A stretch of DNA of 64,000 bases from positions 1 to 64,000 of the forward strand of contig JAWBKZ010000005.1 of the NCBI GenBank assembly GCA_038831005.1. The letters are read 5' to 3'. The translations under genes were made by a program, and so were the position numbers. The notes beneath the pieces are model-generated. The model ran no database searches and was not told the origin of the DNA. It saw nothing but the letters and a program-made list of their open reading frames with translations. Numbering within the stretch: position 1 is the stretch's first letter; each line of letters starts with the position of its first letter. Positions 1-8,799 of this stretch are shown here, one piece after another. The stretch comes from Ignisphaera sp. (GTDB taxonomy: Archaea; Thermoproteota; Thermoprotei_A; Sulfolobales; Ignisphaeraceae).

Positions 1-70
1 ATCTCCCCACTAAACTATAGAGATCTTGTTATCAATAATCTCGTGCTCACTGTTTACCAACAATTCTATA

Positions 71-349
71 CTATAAAAATTTTAATTTTTCCTCTAATTC
101 TCTACACACCTCTATTGTGGTAGAAAATACATGAAATAAATTCCTACTTCTATAAGCATCAAACATTACTGAAGATCCTAGGTAATAAACTGGTAAATCT
201 ATGAAATGTATCTCTCTATCCATTATAAAGTCAGAAACCTGATTCAAATAAGAGAATATCGATATATCCACAGAGAAATCTGGTATATCTAGGGAAACGA
301 AAAGAGCATCTCTATGGAATATGCAGTAATTGTAAATAGATGGATTAAT
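71..349 (-). pseudogene. fragment of an unidentified protein, probably decayed
   Basis: An open frame runs on the minus strand from about 349 to 71. Its first in-frame GTG gives a 66-residue product, but coding-like sequence continues upstream of that codon to a TGA near 355, so an N-terminus has probably been lost. The visible part is hydrophobic and aromatic-rich and ends in a short charged helix (motif ELEEKLKFL). I do not recognise the family. It lies in a decayed island with a broken MNT nucleotidyltransferase next to it, and could be the tail of a similar gene, but that is only a guess. Confidence 0.25.
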
Positions 350-653
350 GTATCAGTACTCAGTATACAGATATACCATTATTTGTTATCTATATTTGTG
401 TATCGATTTTAATTCCTATACACCTACATAGAGTTTAACTAGGTAGAATTAAGACCAGTATTTTTATGGTGATAGAGCTATTGGGGTTGCTTAACTTACC
501 ATACCGATTTGGGTTTTTATTTATGTCATTCCGGCGTAGGTTAAAGATCAAAAGAATGCGAAGGATATGGCAATCTTTGTAGCATTATTAGTAATACTCT
601 GTTAGTTTTCTACTGCTAAAAGTAGTTTGCGAGCTGATGATTGTTGTTAGACT
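350..653. other. intergenic stretch without recognisable gene
   Basis: About 300 bases of AT-rich sequence with stops in all frames. I see no RNA gene, repeat or convincing remnant here. It separates two broken genes of the accessory island. Confidence 0.5.
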
Positions 654-1003
654 CTATGTTATCTCTATGAGCTCTTCTGGTTTAATGAACTTCACGCAGC
701 ATTTCTTGAAGGTTTGTCTATCAACTATGTGTAGCTCTATTGGGTATCCTCTATACCTACTCTTAATATATATCTTTAAAGTGTCTACATCTATATTATG
801 GAGGTTTTCGAGAACTGTTGGTATATCTATATCGCTTAAATATGTATATCTACCTCTGGCTACTGAGCTAAAGAGATAGATCTTAGCCCTTGGCACAATT
901 TTCTCAATATCTTTTTAACAGATAATAAGATGTTTTGTGGGTTCTTAAATAAATCTTTTATCTCTTTAGCATACCTAATATAGATTTCAAACTCCTTCGA
1001 CAA
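654..1003 (-). pseudogene. MNT-type minimal nucleotidyltransferase, frameshifted
   Basis: The 80-codon open part carries the nucleotidyltransferase core (SSVARGRYTYLSDIDI at residues 10-25), normally GS-x10-DxD. The first Gly of the GS motif is Ser here. Upstream, in a different frame and starting at a TTG at 1003, lies a matching N-terminus (KEFEIYIRYAKEIKDLF, then NILLSVKK). It joins the downstream part (DIEKIVPRAKIYLF) across a run of five A at about 920, where one base would restore a single gene of about 115 codons. Archaeal MNT proteins usually pair with HEPN proteins as toxin-antitoxin modules; no HEPN partner is visible. The frameshift and GS-to-SS change indicate an inactive copy. 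Confidence 0.6.
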
Positions 1004-1540
1004 TCTTCTGAAACACCTCTACCATAAATTTATAGAGTGTTCGAACCTCTACTTATACAACAATAACAGCAGTACTCCAACTAATTATCATAATGTAAAT
1101 ACCAATATCATAATTCTTGCTAAAACAAATGACGTGATACCCAGTACACCTTTAAGATACTTACGGTGATCTAATAACACAATCAGATTCGCTCTTGAAG
1201 TCAAGTAACCACGTTATTAAGGTTATTGATGGTTTTTGGTAGCTATAAATATTTTTAATACTTTTCTCCTTGGGAATACGGATTCCGCCAAAACATGTAT
1301 TACATCTGTAGAACAATACAATGCATAGTTGTGAACCGTATATAGTAAGCTGGTAAGAAAAACTCTGTACAGGTTCAAGTCCAGCTCCTGGGGAGCCGCT
1401 ACTTATAAGCATTAGCGGTATTGCAGGATCAAAGTATCTTTCTTATAATGTGTATAGCATCTGTTTTTCGTGTCTATAGTTGTTAATGTTCTAGTGCGAG
1501 ATGGGTATAGCTATGGCTAGAGTTATTTGAGTTCGTTATG
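1004..1540. other. non-coding or fully decayed stretch
   Basis: No open frame here looks like a protein. Around 1370-1400 the string GGTTCAAGTCC resembles a tRNA T-loop, but the flanking bases do not form a T stem and no other tRNA arm is visible. I see nothing else. Confidence 0.45.
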
Positions 1541-1836
1541 ATGAGAGGTTCTTAAGTCTTTAGATGGCTGAGACCAGAGGAGAGAGAAAACGCTGCTGAG
1601 GTAATTAAGGAATATGCTAGAGTATTGTGGAAACCGGTGCTGAGGAGTTAAAAAGCTTGGGGAAGAGGCTTGGATCCTGTAGCTGGTATTTTCATTGTTA
1701 CACAGTATATGTCTAGAACATTGTTTATAGATAGAGTTAGGAGTTATTGAGATACTGCTAAGATATACCATGGCATAAAGTATTTTCACAAGGGTATGTG
1801 TTTAGATGATGCAAAGACCTTTGATCAGTTATCTTA
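1541..1836 (+). pseudogene. coding remnant with three in-frame stops
   Basis: A single plus-strand frame reads protein-like sequence for about 98 codons but is interrupted by TAA near 1553, TAA at 1649-1651 and TGA near 1751. The segments include a charged helix (RWLRPEERENAAEVIKEY) and a more hydrophobic part (AGIFIVTQYMSRTLFI). The frame runs into the 3' end of the vapC gene on the other strand. I do not recognise the family. The stop pattern fits an eroded gene; stop-codon recoding is very unlikely given three stops of two kinds. Confidence 0.3.
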
Positions 1837-2232
1837 CTCTATGAACACAACCTTAACACCATTTCTTAAAGCTACATCCATCTGCTTTCTATCACTTGTT
1901 ATAAGCTCTATCTTAAGCTCTTTTGCTGCTACAATGAATAGCGCATCATATACAGTTATCTTTTCGTTAACCGCTAGAGCAAAAGCTTGGGCAATAAATT
2001 TTTCTTGGTTTATAATAGGTATAGCTTTTTCTTCGGTAAGATCTTTAATTATTGTTTGCGCAATACCATAGCTCATCTCATTTTTTAGAACCTTTTTCCA
2101 TAGAGTATTGACCACTTCTTTAATACCTAGATCAAGTATAACAACACCCTCTATCATCAGCTCCTTAACCTTATCCCACCCCTCTTCACGTGAAAAGAAC
2201 TTAGCTAAAGATGATGAGTCAATGACTCTCAC
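1834..2232 (-). CDS. vapC: VapC-type PIN-domain ribonuclease toxin
   Basis: 132 residues, the usual size of a VapC toxin. The PIN fold shows the first acidic residue in MRVIDSSSLAKFF (D5), a conserved Glu near residue 38 (KEVVNTLW), Asp in TVYDALFIVAA near residue 96 and a final Asp in ITSDRKQMDVA near residue 113, so the Mg-binding acidic set is complete. VapC toxins cleave tRNA or rRNA and are inhibited by a cognate VapB. The GTG start at 2232 has an upstream GGGAGG and overlaps the vapB gene by 14 bases, typical of a translationally coupled toxin-antitoxin operon. It is the only intact operon in the decayed 5' island. Confidence 0.85.
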   Translation of the reverse strand: MRVIDSSSLAKFFSREEGWDKVKELMIEGVVILDLGIKEVVNTLWKKVLKNEMSYGIAQTIIKDLTEEKAIPIINQEKFIAQAFALAVNEKITVYDALFIVAAKELKIELITSDRKQMDVALRNGVKVVFIE

Positions 2233-2443
2233 GATCCTCCCTCACAGATCTAGCTGCGAATCCTTTCTCACTAGGGGTAGTATCTTCTAAAAGCTTAACC
2301 CACTTCTCTACATATCTCTTAATCCTTATCTTAAGAACTAGCTCCTCTAGAAATCTCCTAACCTCTTCACCTATATCAATACCCTCCTCCTCTAGAAATC
2401 TCTTAACATCCTCTCTTACACGAACACTAACAACACTAGACAT
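2219..2443 (-). CDS. vapB: VapB-type antitoxin
   Basis: Small basic/acidic protein beginning MSSVVSVRVREDVKRFLEEE, the typical ribbon-helix-helix N-terminus of archaeal VapB antitoxins that binds operator DNA. The C-terminal part (residues about 40-74) would wrap the toxin. I chose the ATG at 2443; an in-frame ATG at 2464 would add MSLRGGF, which does not belong to the family N-terminus. It overlaps vapC by 14 bases. VapBC pairs are commonly autoregulated by antitoxin binding upstream; the AT-rich 100 bases upstream (2444-2542) would hold that operator. Confidence 0.75.
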   Translation of the reverse strand: MSSVVSVRVREDVKRFLEEEGIDIGEEVRRFLEELVLKIRIKRYVEKWVKLLEDTTPSEKGFAARSVREDRESH

Positions 2444-2542
2444 AAACCCACCACGTAGACTCAAACATATACAAACATATAAACATTTCTAATATACAAA
2501 AAGATAGACCTATAGTAAGCAAACTTATATAGTCTACTAATC

Positions 2543-3226
2543 TTGAGCTACGATATAAAGTCTTTAGCACCTAGCTACTCTCCTGGTGTAGGGTTCATCA
2601 AGGTTGATCTGAGGTACCTGCAGAGTTTGAAGATTACCTATGAGGAGAAGAAAGCTACTGCTCAATCAATTGGTAAGAAGAAGCTATTCGAGAAGTACGC
2701 TAAACGAGAGAGAAACAGGGAGAGGGACTACATAAACAAGCTCGTTAAGCAGATAACCACCTTACTCCCCAACGCTGCCCACGTTGTTGAAGACCTCAAG
2801 AAGGAAGACTTGGTTGCCAAGGGGAGAACCAGTAAAGAGAGGAGGAAGAGAAACGCTAGAACACCATGGGAAACAATACACAGAAAACTCTCAGAGAAAG
2901 CACTAATGGTTAAGATTTCTCCACACAACACCTCTCGAACCTGCCCACGATGCGGGTACGTGGTAAAGACCCGAGTGGGCAGGGTATTCAAATGCCCGAG
3001 GTGTGGTCTCGAACTGAATAGGCAGAAGCTCGCATCCGTAAACATCTACCTCAAGTACACCAAGATGTGGGGGTTTCCCCACAGCAATGAACCAGAGCTA
3101 GATGAAGGTGAGCTGTGGGTAGGGGTTATCCTGAACGGGTGGAGACCAATGACATGGGCACCGATGAAAGGTGCCCCAAGGACAATGAAGCCAAGGGTTG
3201 ATATCAAATCACATCAACCAGCATGA
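2543..3226 (+). pseudogene. tnpB: truncated TnpB (IS605/IS607 OrfB) RNA-guided nuclease remnant
   Basis: 227 residues matching the C-terminal half of TnpB. It begins at TTG 2543 inside the family's middle region (VDLRYLQSLKITYE). The RuvC-II glutamate is present (HVVEDLKKEDL) and so is the zinc ribbon, CPRCGYVV then CPRCGLEL. The wedge/REC part and the RuvC-I aspartate are missing, and the RuvC-III aspartate after the ribbon is Asn (GLELNRQKLASVNIY, normally DRxxxAS). It should therefore be catalytically dead. No TnpA, inverted repeat or recognisable omega-RNA end was found. The long C-terminal tail after the RuvC-III region (about 50 residues, Trp/Pro-rich) resembles that of other archaeal TnpBs. 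Confidence 0.7.
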
Positions 3227-3239
3227 AACCCAAACCTCT

Positions 3240-3700
3240 CTTTGCGAGAGTCTTTCTCAAGGTGTTTGCCTCTAGTTGCTGGTCTGGTAGTTTTGTTCTG
3301 AGCTTTTCTTCAGTGTATCTCTGATTTCTTTATTTCTTTGAATGCTGCTTTTATGTTTGGTAGGATTTTCCCTGTTATGTAGTTTATTGCTTCTTCTCTA
3401 CTGATGCTATTCGTAACTTCGTTGATCAGTTTTTTTTTTGAATACAATCACGTATAACTCTGTATTGTCTTCTTTGGTCTTCTTCATTGTCACAGCCTCA
3501 ATATAACTAGTTGCTGTTGCTCTCTATATGTCTTGATGGTTGATATCCTGCTAACCATAGACATACTGAACTAGTGTTTGGTCTCGGTAGATTTGGGCTG
3601 TTTGGCATACTTCTATGCGAAGTTTAACTCCGTCGTCTAGTATCTACGCCAGCTTTCTCTTGTGAGGTGAGAAAGTTGATGTTATTAGTATTCTCTTGAT
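3240..3700 (-). pseudogene. eroded coding sequence, family unknown
   Basis: Reading the minus strand gives protein-like stretches in shifting frames: a segment with IKRILITSTFSPHKRKLA, then DDGVKLRIEVCQTAQIYRDQ, then TKEDNTELYVIVFKKK and finally INEVTNSISREEAINYITG. They are separated by stops and one frameshift at a ten-T run (3430-3439). This looks like one gene decayed beyond use. I could not name the family. It lies between a dead TnpB and a broken epimerase. Confidence 0.3.
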
Positions 3701-3711
3701 CTCTGGGTAAC

Positions 3712-4305
3712 CTAGAGCTGGGATTCAGGGGTACTGTATGTTTTTAGCTGGCTTATGGTCTTCTTAAGTCCTTCTTCGATTGGTGTTGGCTTGAATTGAG
3801 TAAGCCTCGATATCTTACTGATATCGGCTATGCTGTGTGTTATGTCTCTAGGTCTTGGTGGTATGTGCACTATCGGTAGCTCTTTACCCAGTAGCTTCAT
3901 GATGGTTCTAGCGAGTTCCTTGATTGTGGTAGGCTTCTCTGAGCCAACGTTGTAGACATCGTTGTTGAAAACCTCCTCTCTAACTATTACTTCAGCTACA
4001 CCTCAGCATACACAAAGTCCCCTGTCTGAGTTCCGTCGCCATAGATTACTAGTGGCTCATCCCTTGAGGCCTTCTCTAAGAAGACCGTTACGACATTGGC
4101 GTATGAAGAGTTTCTGGCGAGGTCCGTACGTGTTGAATAGCCTTAGGGTTATATACTTTAAGCTGTACGTAGATGTGAAGACCTTTAGTACTTCTTCTCC
4201 CTGGAGCTTGCTCAACCTGTAGAACAATAGAGGTTTTGTTGAGTGGCTTTCATCTATGGGTAGCTTCAGCGGTTCTCTGTAGATTGTTGCTGAGCTTAGG
4301 TATAC
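3712..4305 (-). pseudogene. NAD-dependent sugar epimerase/dehydratase (GalE-like), broken
   Basis: Pieces of an extended short-chain dehydrogenase follow one another on the minus strand in different frames. They are SSATIYREPLKLPIDESH (about 4255-4305), the catalytic Tyr-x3-Lys (FYRLSKLQGEEVLKVF, about 4185-4235), TLRLFNTYGPRQ, a substrate-loop segment (EPLVIYGDGTQTGDFVYAEV) and DVYNVGSEKPTTIKELARTI. The C-terminal 62 codons (3712-3900, ending in the IEEGLKKTI helix) are still open. At least two frameshifts and two stops separate the pieces, and the N-terminal Rossmann motif cannot be found upstream. In life it would have converted nucleotide sugars such as UDP-glucose for glycan synthesis. 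Confidence 0.65.
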
Positions 4306-4585
4306 TAGGCTTTATGTTTCTCTTTCCACACATATACCAGCTTTGGCAGTACCCAAGATGTTGTTCTCTCGAGGTGCTTAATATGCTCTCTAATGGATTC
4401 CTCAATATTTGCGTAAGCTGTAGTGCGAATCTTATGTCAATGTTGTTGCAATCGTCATGTTATTTCACATCAGTTCTTATGATAGATATCCCAGGTTCAT
4501 TGAGTCTTCTCCTAGCCGAATCAGCAGGAAACACTCGAAAGAGAGTAGAAAGTGAGGAAGTTAAAATATTCAGTTATGCTTTAAT

Positions 4586-5340
4586 CTATTGTGTTGAAAT
4601 CTCTAGTCTCAACAGTAGTTTATAGAGTGTTTCTACATCATTTTCCAGCTCTTTAGGCACCAAGCCACTGGATTCTTTACTATAATTAAACTCTACTATG
4701 TGTTTAGCAACAATAAACATTGTCTTAACAATTTTCTCTACATTCTTTGCATGAACAGGGTGAGAGGGGTGATAAGCATAGTCTTATATTCTACTGGTAT
4801 AGCCGTTAATACTGTTTTCCAAGATTCGGAACATAGATTCTCCATCTCTAACTTTCATCTAGAATCCATATAACAAGGATCATAACGTTTAGCTTCAAAC
4901 TCTGTATTCAATAGATCTAGGTTAATACTAGCTTTCTATCTACATTGAGTTTATCTAGCAGAGGTTCTAATTCTTCCTCTCTTTAAAGATCGTTCATCAT
5001 TACGATGAAATAAATCCTACAAATACGGCTCTCTAGAATGAGATGGAGACATACCCCATGGTTTAGGACCATATATAATTACGATATACATATGGATCCA
5101 TTAGCCTTATAGTAATATAATAGAAATCGTTATTAGCAATAACATTACCATTTTTGCACATCATTTTCAGCTTTACCTGAAAACTTTTTGCATTCTCCAA
5201 AGATTTAGATCAATACTTGCTAATCCTATCGATGCTATACTGGTTTCAAGAGTTGATACGGTATCAACCTCTCTATCATAGGGAACAATAATTATTTTTC
5301 TATGAACTTGCCTTAAGTCAATTAGACGCAACAAGCTTTA
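4586..5340 (-). pseudogene. decayed gene of unknown family
   Basis: Minus-strand sequence shows several protein-like segments broken by stops and frameshifts. The last is a 90-codon piece from 4858 to 4586 with a single in-frame TAA; after that stop it reads DYAYHPSHPVHAKNVEKIVK, and it ends in the helix LENDVETLYKLLLRLEI. Upstream pieces include REEELEPLLDKLNVDRKL, DLLNTEFEAKRYDPCYM and, near 5230-5330, LRQVHRKIIIVPYDREVDT. The family is not recognised. From 5341 to 5635 I see no further coding sequence. Confidence 0.35.
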
Positions 5341-5635
5341 GAAACTAGCCAGACATAAGATTAGATGATTTTATCAGCTCTTATATAGAAAGTTATTTGA
5401 ATCATCCAAGCTTATGCTATGGATATGTAGATAACTCTATAAGTATATGGTGAAGTATTAGGTGTTTAATAGTCCAAAGACTTAATCGAGCTTATTAACG
5501 AATATATAGGGTGGGTATAGAGCTAGTCATAATTTAAATTTAGTATCTCTTCTTAATGTGTAGAGGTGGTTATACACGAATCTACAGACACATGACATTA
5601 GCGAACTAGCCTATTTTTGGGAAAATTTAGGTGTA

Positions 5636-6103
5636 TTGTATGGTAGTATAGATTCTCCTTGGGTACCTACTCCAAAAGAAGTAGTGGACTACGTTATGGA
5701 TATAGCTTCGGTGAGTTATGGCGATATTGTCTATGATCTTGGCTGTGGTGATGGTAGAATAGTAATAGAGGCTGCTAGACGTGGAGCTAATGCTGTATGT
5801 GTAGAAATAGATACTAAGCTTATTGAAATTGCTAAAAGGAATACTGTTGAGATGGGTGTTAGCAATAGAATAGAGTTCATTAACGATGATATAATTAATG
5901 TTGATCTGTCTCGAGCATCAGTAATATACCTATATCTAACATCTAAATCAATTGAAAGAATAAAGCATAAAATGTTAAATGAAGCTAAACCAGGGACAAT
6001 GATAATAGCTCTAGATTACGGTATAGAATATTTGAACTCTACAGCCATTCTAGCTATTGACGTAAATAACAAAACCTATAGAGTTTACATATACATAGTT
6101 TAG
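5636..6103 (+). CDS. class I SAM methyltransferase, aKMT-like protein lysine methyltransferase
   Basis: 155 residues with the SAM-binding motif I DIVYDLGCGDGRIVIEAA (residues 30-47), an acidic motif II (VCVEID) and motif NDDIINVDL. The N-terminus, PWVPTPKEVVDYVMDIASVS, and the small size match the crenarchaeal aKMT family, broad-specificity protein lysine methyltransferases that act on many proteins including chromatin proteins. I used the TTG at 5636; the open frame extends upstream to 5564 without an ATG or GTG. Known from the family: lysine methylation. Inferred here: the same role. It stands alone, after the decayed island and 280 bases before nth. Confidence 0.7.
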   Translation: MYGSIDSPWVPTPKEVVDYVMDIASVSYGDIVYDLGCGDGRIVIEAARRGANAVCVEIDTKLIEIAKRNTVEMGVSNRIEFINDDIINVDLSRASVIYLYLTSKSIERIKHKMLNEAKPGTMIIALDYGIEYLNSTAILAIDVNNKTYRVYIYIV

Positions 6104-6381
6104 ATAGAGCTAAACATTAAAATAAGCTTTAGACTAAAACACTAGAGACCATAAGCATTGATTAACTACAATAAAGATTCTAACTAGGTAACAATGCATC
6201 AGCTTAGTAAGAGATCTAAAACCTATCTGGAGATAAATGAGACAATATGTAGATTACTATATTAAGGATCTAAAAACTATATGTGTTAGTAATGTTATTA
6301 AGTAGTTCTAGGATGAAGAGTTAGCTGAGCGCTGAATAGATGATGTACCCGGTATAACTGATTAAACAATGTAGCTATAAA
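6104..6381. other. intergenic, possible faint coding remnant
   Basis: No intact gene. A plus-strand frame near 6240-6370 reads RQYVDYYIKDLKTICVSNVI and then DEELAER and IDDVPGITD between stops, which may be the trace of a lost gene. It is too short and broken to name. Confidence 0.25.
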
Positions 6382-7095
6382 TCATTGTATTATTTTACAA
6401 CATAATTTTGATACTACACATAATGAACATTTAGGATTTCTCGATGTGCATACCCGTCTTCCATGCATAATTAACAACATATGTAATTTTGATAAACTAT
6501 CAACATCACCTTCTAGGAACTTAACTACCTTTAATCTGATATCCTCGTATCCATCTCCAGGATTCGCTATACCTAGTCTTCTCACGATTCTATTTATATG
6601 TGTGTCTATTGGAAATGTAGGCTTCTTTAATACCAAGAGCAGAAACACGTCTGCTGTTTTAAAGCCTATGCCAGGTAATTCCAGAAGCATCTTTCTCGCC
6701 TCCTCAACATCAAGGGGAGCAATCTCTCTAAAAAATTCAGGTTTAGAACTTATGACATAAGCTAACTTTTTTAGGATATCGCTTTTCCTATTAGCTAAAC
6801 CTGCTACCCTTATAGCGTTTTTTAGACTCCCATCATCTATTGCAAGTATATTTTTAGGTGTTACTTCTTTAACCATATTCTTTAAAGCATTAAATGCTCT
6901 TATAGCATTTCTATCACTCGTGTTTTGACTTAGTACTATTGTCACTAATATTTCAAAGTAGTTCAATTCTGTATTTTGATTAGACTTTATAGCAATATTT
7001 ACAACAAATTCATTAAGATCCATAGCATAGATGTTAGATAGATTGAATATGAGTTTTTTCACCATATCTTTATTCCATAGACATTCTCTAGCCAC
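6382..7095 (-). CDS. nth: endonuclease III (HhH-GPD DNA glycosylase/AP lyase)
   Basis: About 237 residues. It removes oxidised pyrimidines from DNA and nicks the abasic site in base excision repair. The helix-hairpin-helix LPGIGFKTAD carries the catalytic lysine, and FPIDTHINRIVRRLG carries the catalytic aspartate. The C-terminal cysteine motif (CTSRNPKCSLCVVSKLC, spacing C-x6-C-x2-C-x5-C) binds the [4Fe-4S] cluster. I chose the GTG at 7095, which follows AGGTGA by a proper distance; the GTG at 7104 lies inside that site. The N-terminus is about 25 residues longer than in E. coli Nth. Single gene, convergent with the upstream methyltransferase. Confidence 0.9.
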   Translation of the reverse strand: MARECLWNKDMVKKLIFNLSNIYAMDLNEFVVNIAIKSNQNTELNYFEILVTIVLSQNTSDRNAIRAFNALKNMVKEVTPKNILAIDDGSLKNAIRVAGLANRKSDILKKLAYVISSKPEFFREIAPLDVEEARKMLLELPGIGFKTADVFLLLVLKKPTFPIDTHINRIVRRLGIANPGDGYEDIRLKVVKFLEGDVDSLSKLHMLLIMHGRRVCTSRNPKCSLCVVSKLCCKIIQ

Positions 7096-7313
7096 ATGCT
7101 TCACCTAAAACATGCTAGATAAAACATATCTCAAAGTCCATAGGATATACTGTCTAGTGTTTTTATGCAGATACACATAAATATTCTTAATAATTAATAT
7201 CGCTCTAGAAATATCTAATATACAATAACTTAATTTTAGAAAAACATATACATATTTCTAGTGGTTAGCTAGATATTGATGTAAATAACTCATGCTAGAT
7301 GGTGAACTAGGCA

Positions 7314-8387
7314 ATGTCGTTATCAATAGTCATACCAACATTCAATGAAAGAGAAAACATAGATATACTTGTGAGAGAGATAAGGGAAAAAGTAGTATTG
7401 ACACACTACGATATGGTTATGGTTGATGACAATAGTCCTGATGGTACTTGGGCTATAGCGCTAGAAAATCTAAAGAATAATGATGTAGTCATTAGAAGAA
7501 TTAATATGAAAGGCTTATCTTCTGCTGTTATTGACGGTATTATTTTCTCGCTGACAGAGTATGTAGTTGTTATGGATGCAGATCTACAGCATCCTCCCGA
7601 AGTTATAAATGATATCATCAGAAAGTTGAAGGAGGGACACTATGATCTTATTGCAGCATCTAGATATATACCTGGAGGAGGTGTTAAAGGATGGTCTAAG
7701 TCAAGGTTAGTGATATCGAAAGGCGCGACCTTAATAGCTAAACTACTGCTTCCAAATGTTCGAACCTTATCAGATCCTATGTCGGGGTTCTTCATGGTTA
7801 AAAGAGATATTGTTGATAGAAACAGAGATAAGCTAAACCCCATGGGCTTCAAGATACTTCTGGAAATTGTTGAGAGATGCTATCCTAAAAAGGTTGCTGA
7901 AGTACCTTATACCTTTAGGGCTCGTGTCTATGGAAAAAGTAAATTGGGTATGAAGACTATAGCTAATTTTCTTATACATGTGCTAAGGTTATCTAACTGG
8001 AGACCAGTTAAATTTGGTCTTGTTGGTCTTAGTGGTACCTTTATAAACCTAGTTACCCTATGGCTCTTGGGTTTGGTTTCTCATGTAGTTGTTGAACAAC
8101 TATTTGTATTAGGAAGTATTATAGCTATAGAGGTGAGTACTTTATGGAATTTCTTTCTACATGAGATATGGACGTTTAGGGATAGAAGAACAGGCTCAAT
8201 GATGAAAAGGATTTCATTGTTTCACGTAGCAGTATTGCCTGGAGTAGCTGCACAATATATATCAGCTATATCGATTAAATACGGACTTGCTCTAAACCCC
8301 ATAATTTCTCAAACAATAGGTATCGTTATAGGATTTCCAGTTAACTACATATTTAGCGAGTTAGGTATATGGAAAAGCTATAGATAG
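7314..8387 (+). CDS. dolichol-phosphate mannosyltransferase with GtrA membrane domain
   Basis: 357 residues. The N-terminal GT2 domain (1-230) starts MSLSIVIPTFNERENIDILV and has the nucleotide-sugar motifs VDDNSPDGTW and VMDADLQHPPEV. The C-terminal 120 residues (from WRPVKFGLVGLSGTFINLVT) form a four-helix GtrA-like membrane domain, as in Pyrococcus DPMS. It transfers mannose (or glucose) from GDP/UDP-sugar to dolichol phosphate at the cytoplasmic face of the membrane for protein N-glycosylation or lipid glycosylation. A sugar nucleotidyltransferase lies 400 bases downstream and could supply the donor, though the two genes are separated by an oppositely oriented one. Confidence 0.85.
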   Translation: MSLSIVIPTFNERENIDILVREIREKVVLTHYDMVMVDDNSPDGTWAIALENLKNNDVVIRRINMKGLSSAVIDGIIFSLTEYVVVMDADLQHPPEVINDIIRKLKEGHYDLIAASRYIPGGGVKGWSKSRLVISKGATLIAKLLLPNVRTLSDPMSGFFMVKRDIVDRNRDKLNPMGFKILLEIVERCYPKKVAEVPYTFRARVYGKSKLGMKTIANFLIHVLRLSNWRPVKFGLVGLSGTFINLVTLWLLGLVSHVVVEQLFVLGSIIAIEVSTLWNFFLHEIWTFRDRRTGSMMKRISLFHVAVLPGVAAQYISAISIKYGLALNPIISQTIGIVIGFPVNYIFSELGIWKSYR

Positions 8388-8413
8388 TTCTATAATCTAC
8401 ATATCTTCTTCAC

Positions 8414-8692
8414 TTATTTAGACAAAAGTTCTACATACGCTTTCAATCTACTTAAAATATCCGTTTTTTGATTCTCATCTAATGTAGATAGGTATGTTGT
8501 TGCTATAACATCGAACCAGTCTAGTGCTGCCAGCATAGCATCATAAGGACATAGGTGGCTTTCTTCTGAATCTAACAGAGATTCATCTCTTGCACATGAT
8601 TTATGCATAGAGGCTCCACATACAGAACATTTAATGGCTTCTTCATCTGAAACATGTTTACCACAAATGACACACACGCTCTTTGACTCCAT
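8414..8692 (-). CDS. small RING/treble-clef-like zinc-finger protein
   Basis: 92 residues. The first half is a cysteine-rich domain: CVICG (C7, C10), CSVCG (C22, C25), then H30 and C33 (ASMHKSCARDE) and a last Cys in HLCPYD near residue 48. The C-x2-C-x11-C-x2-C-x4-H-x2-C spacing is that of a cross-brace (RING/PHD-like) zinc-binding module. The second half (49-92) is a soluble helical pair. ATG 8692 follows GGTGACC at a good distance. The substrate is unknown; archaeal RING-like proteins are proposed to act in ubiquitin-like modification, but nothing nearby supports that role. Confidence 0.6.
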   Translation of the reverse strand: MESKSVCVICGKHVSDEEAIKCSVCGASMHKSCARDESLLDSEESHLCPYDAMLAALDWFDVIATTYLSTLDENQKTDILSRLKAYVELLSK

Positions 8693-8755
8693 TACTGGTC
8701 ACCTGGTCCGTGAATTCATCATTTATCAGTTAACCCAGCGTTAGCTCATCTATGA

Positions 8756-8765
8756 ATATTTAAAT
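8756..8765 (+). promoter_or_regulatory. TATA box of the sugar nucleotidyltransferase gene
   Basis: ATATTTAAAT is centred about 26 bases before position 8787. This places transcription start just before the GGTGAG at 8790, giving a short leader ahead of the ATG at 8800. Confidence 0.5.
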
Positions 8766-8799
8766 AGTTGCCATATAATAGGCTTATATGGTGAGTTTA

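Noticed and set aside
1360-1400. Possible tRNA remnant around GGTTCAAGTCC
   Set aside because: The flanks do not form a T stem, and no acceptor, D or anticodon arm can be placed around it.
4236-4625. Open plus-strand frame of 129 codons
   Set aside because: It is Leu/Ser/Cys-rich without any motif and lies antisense to the broken epimerase, so it is a chance frame.
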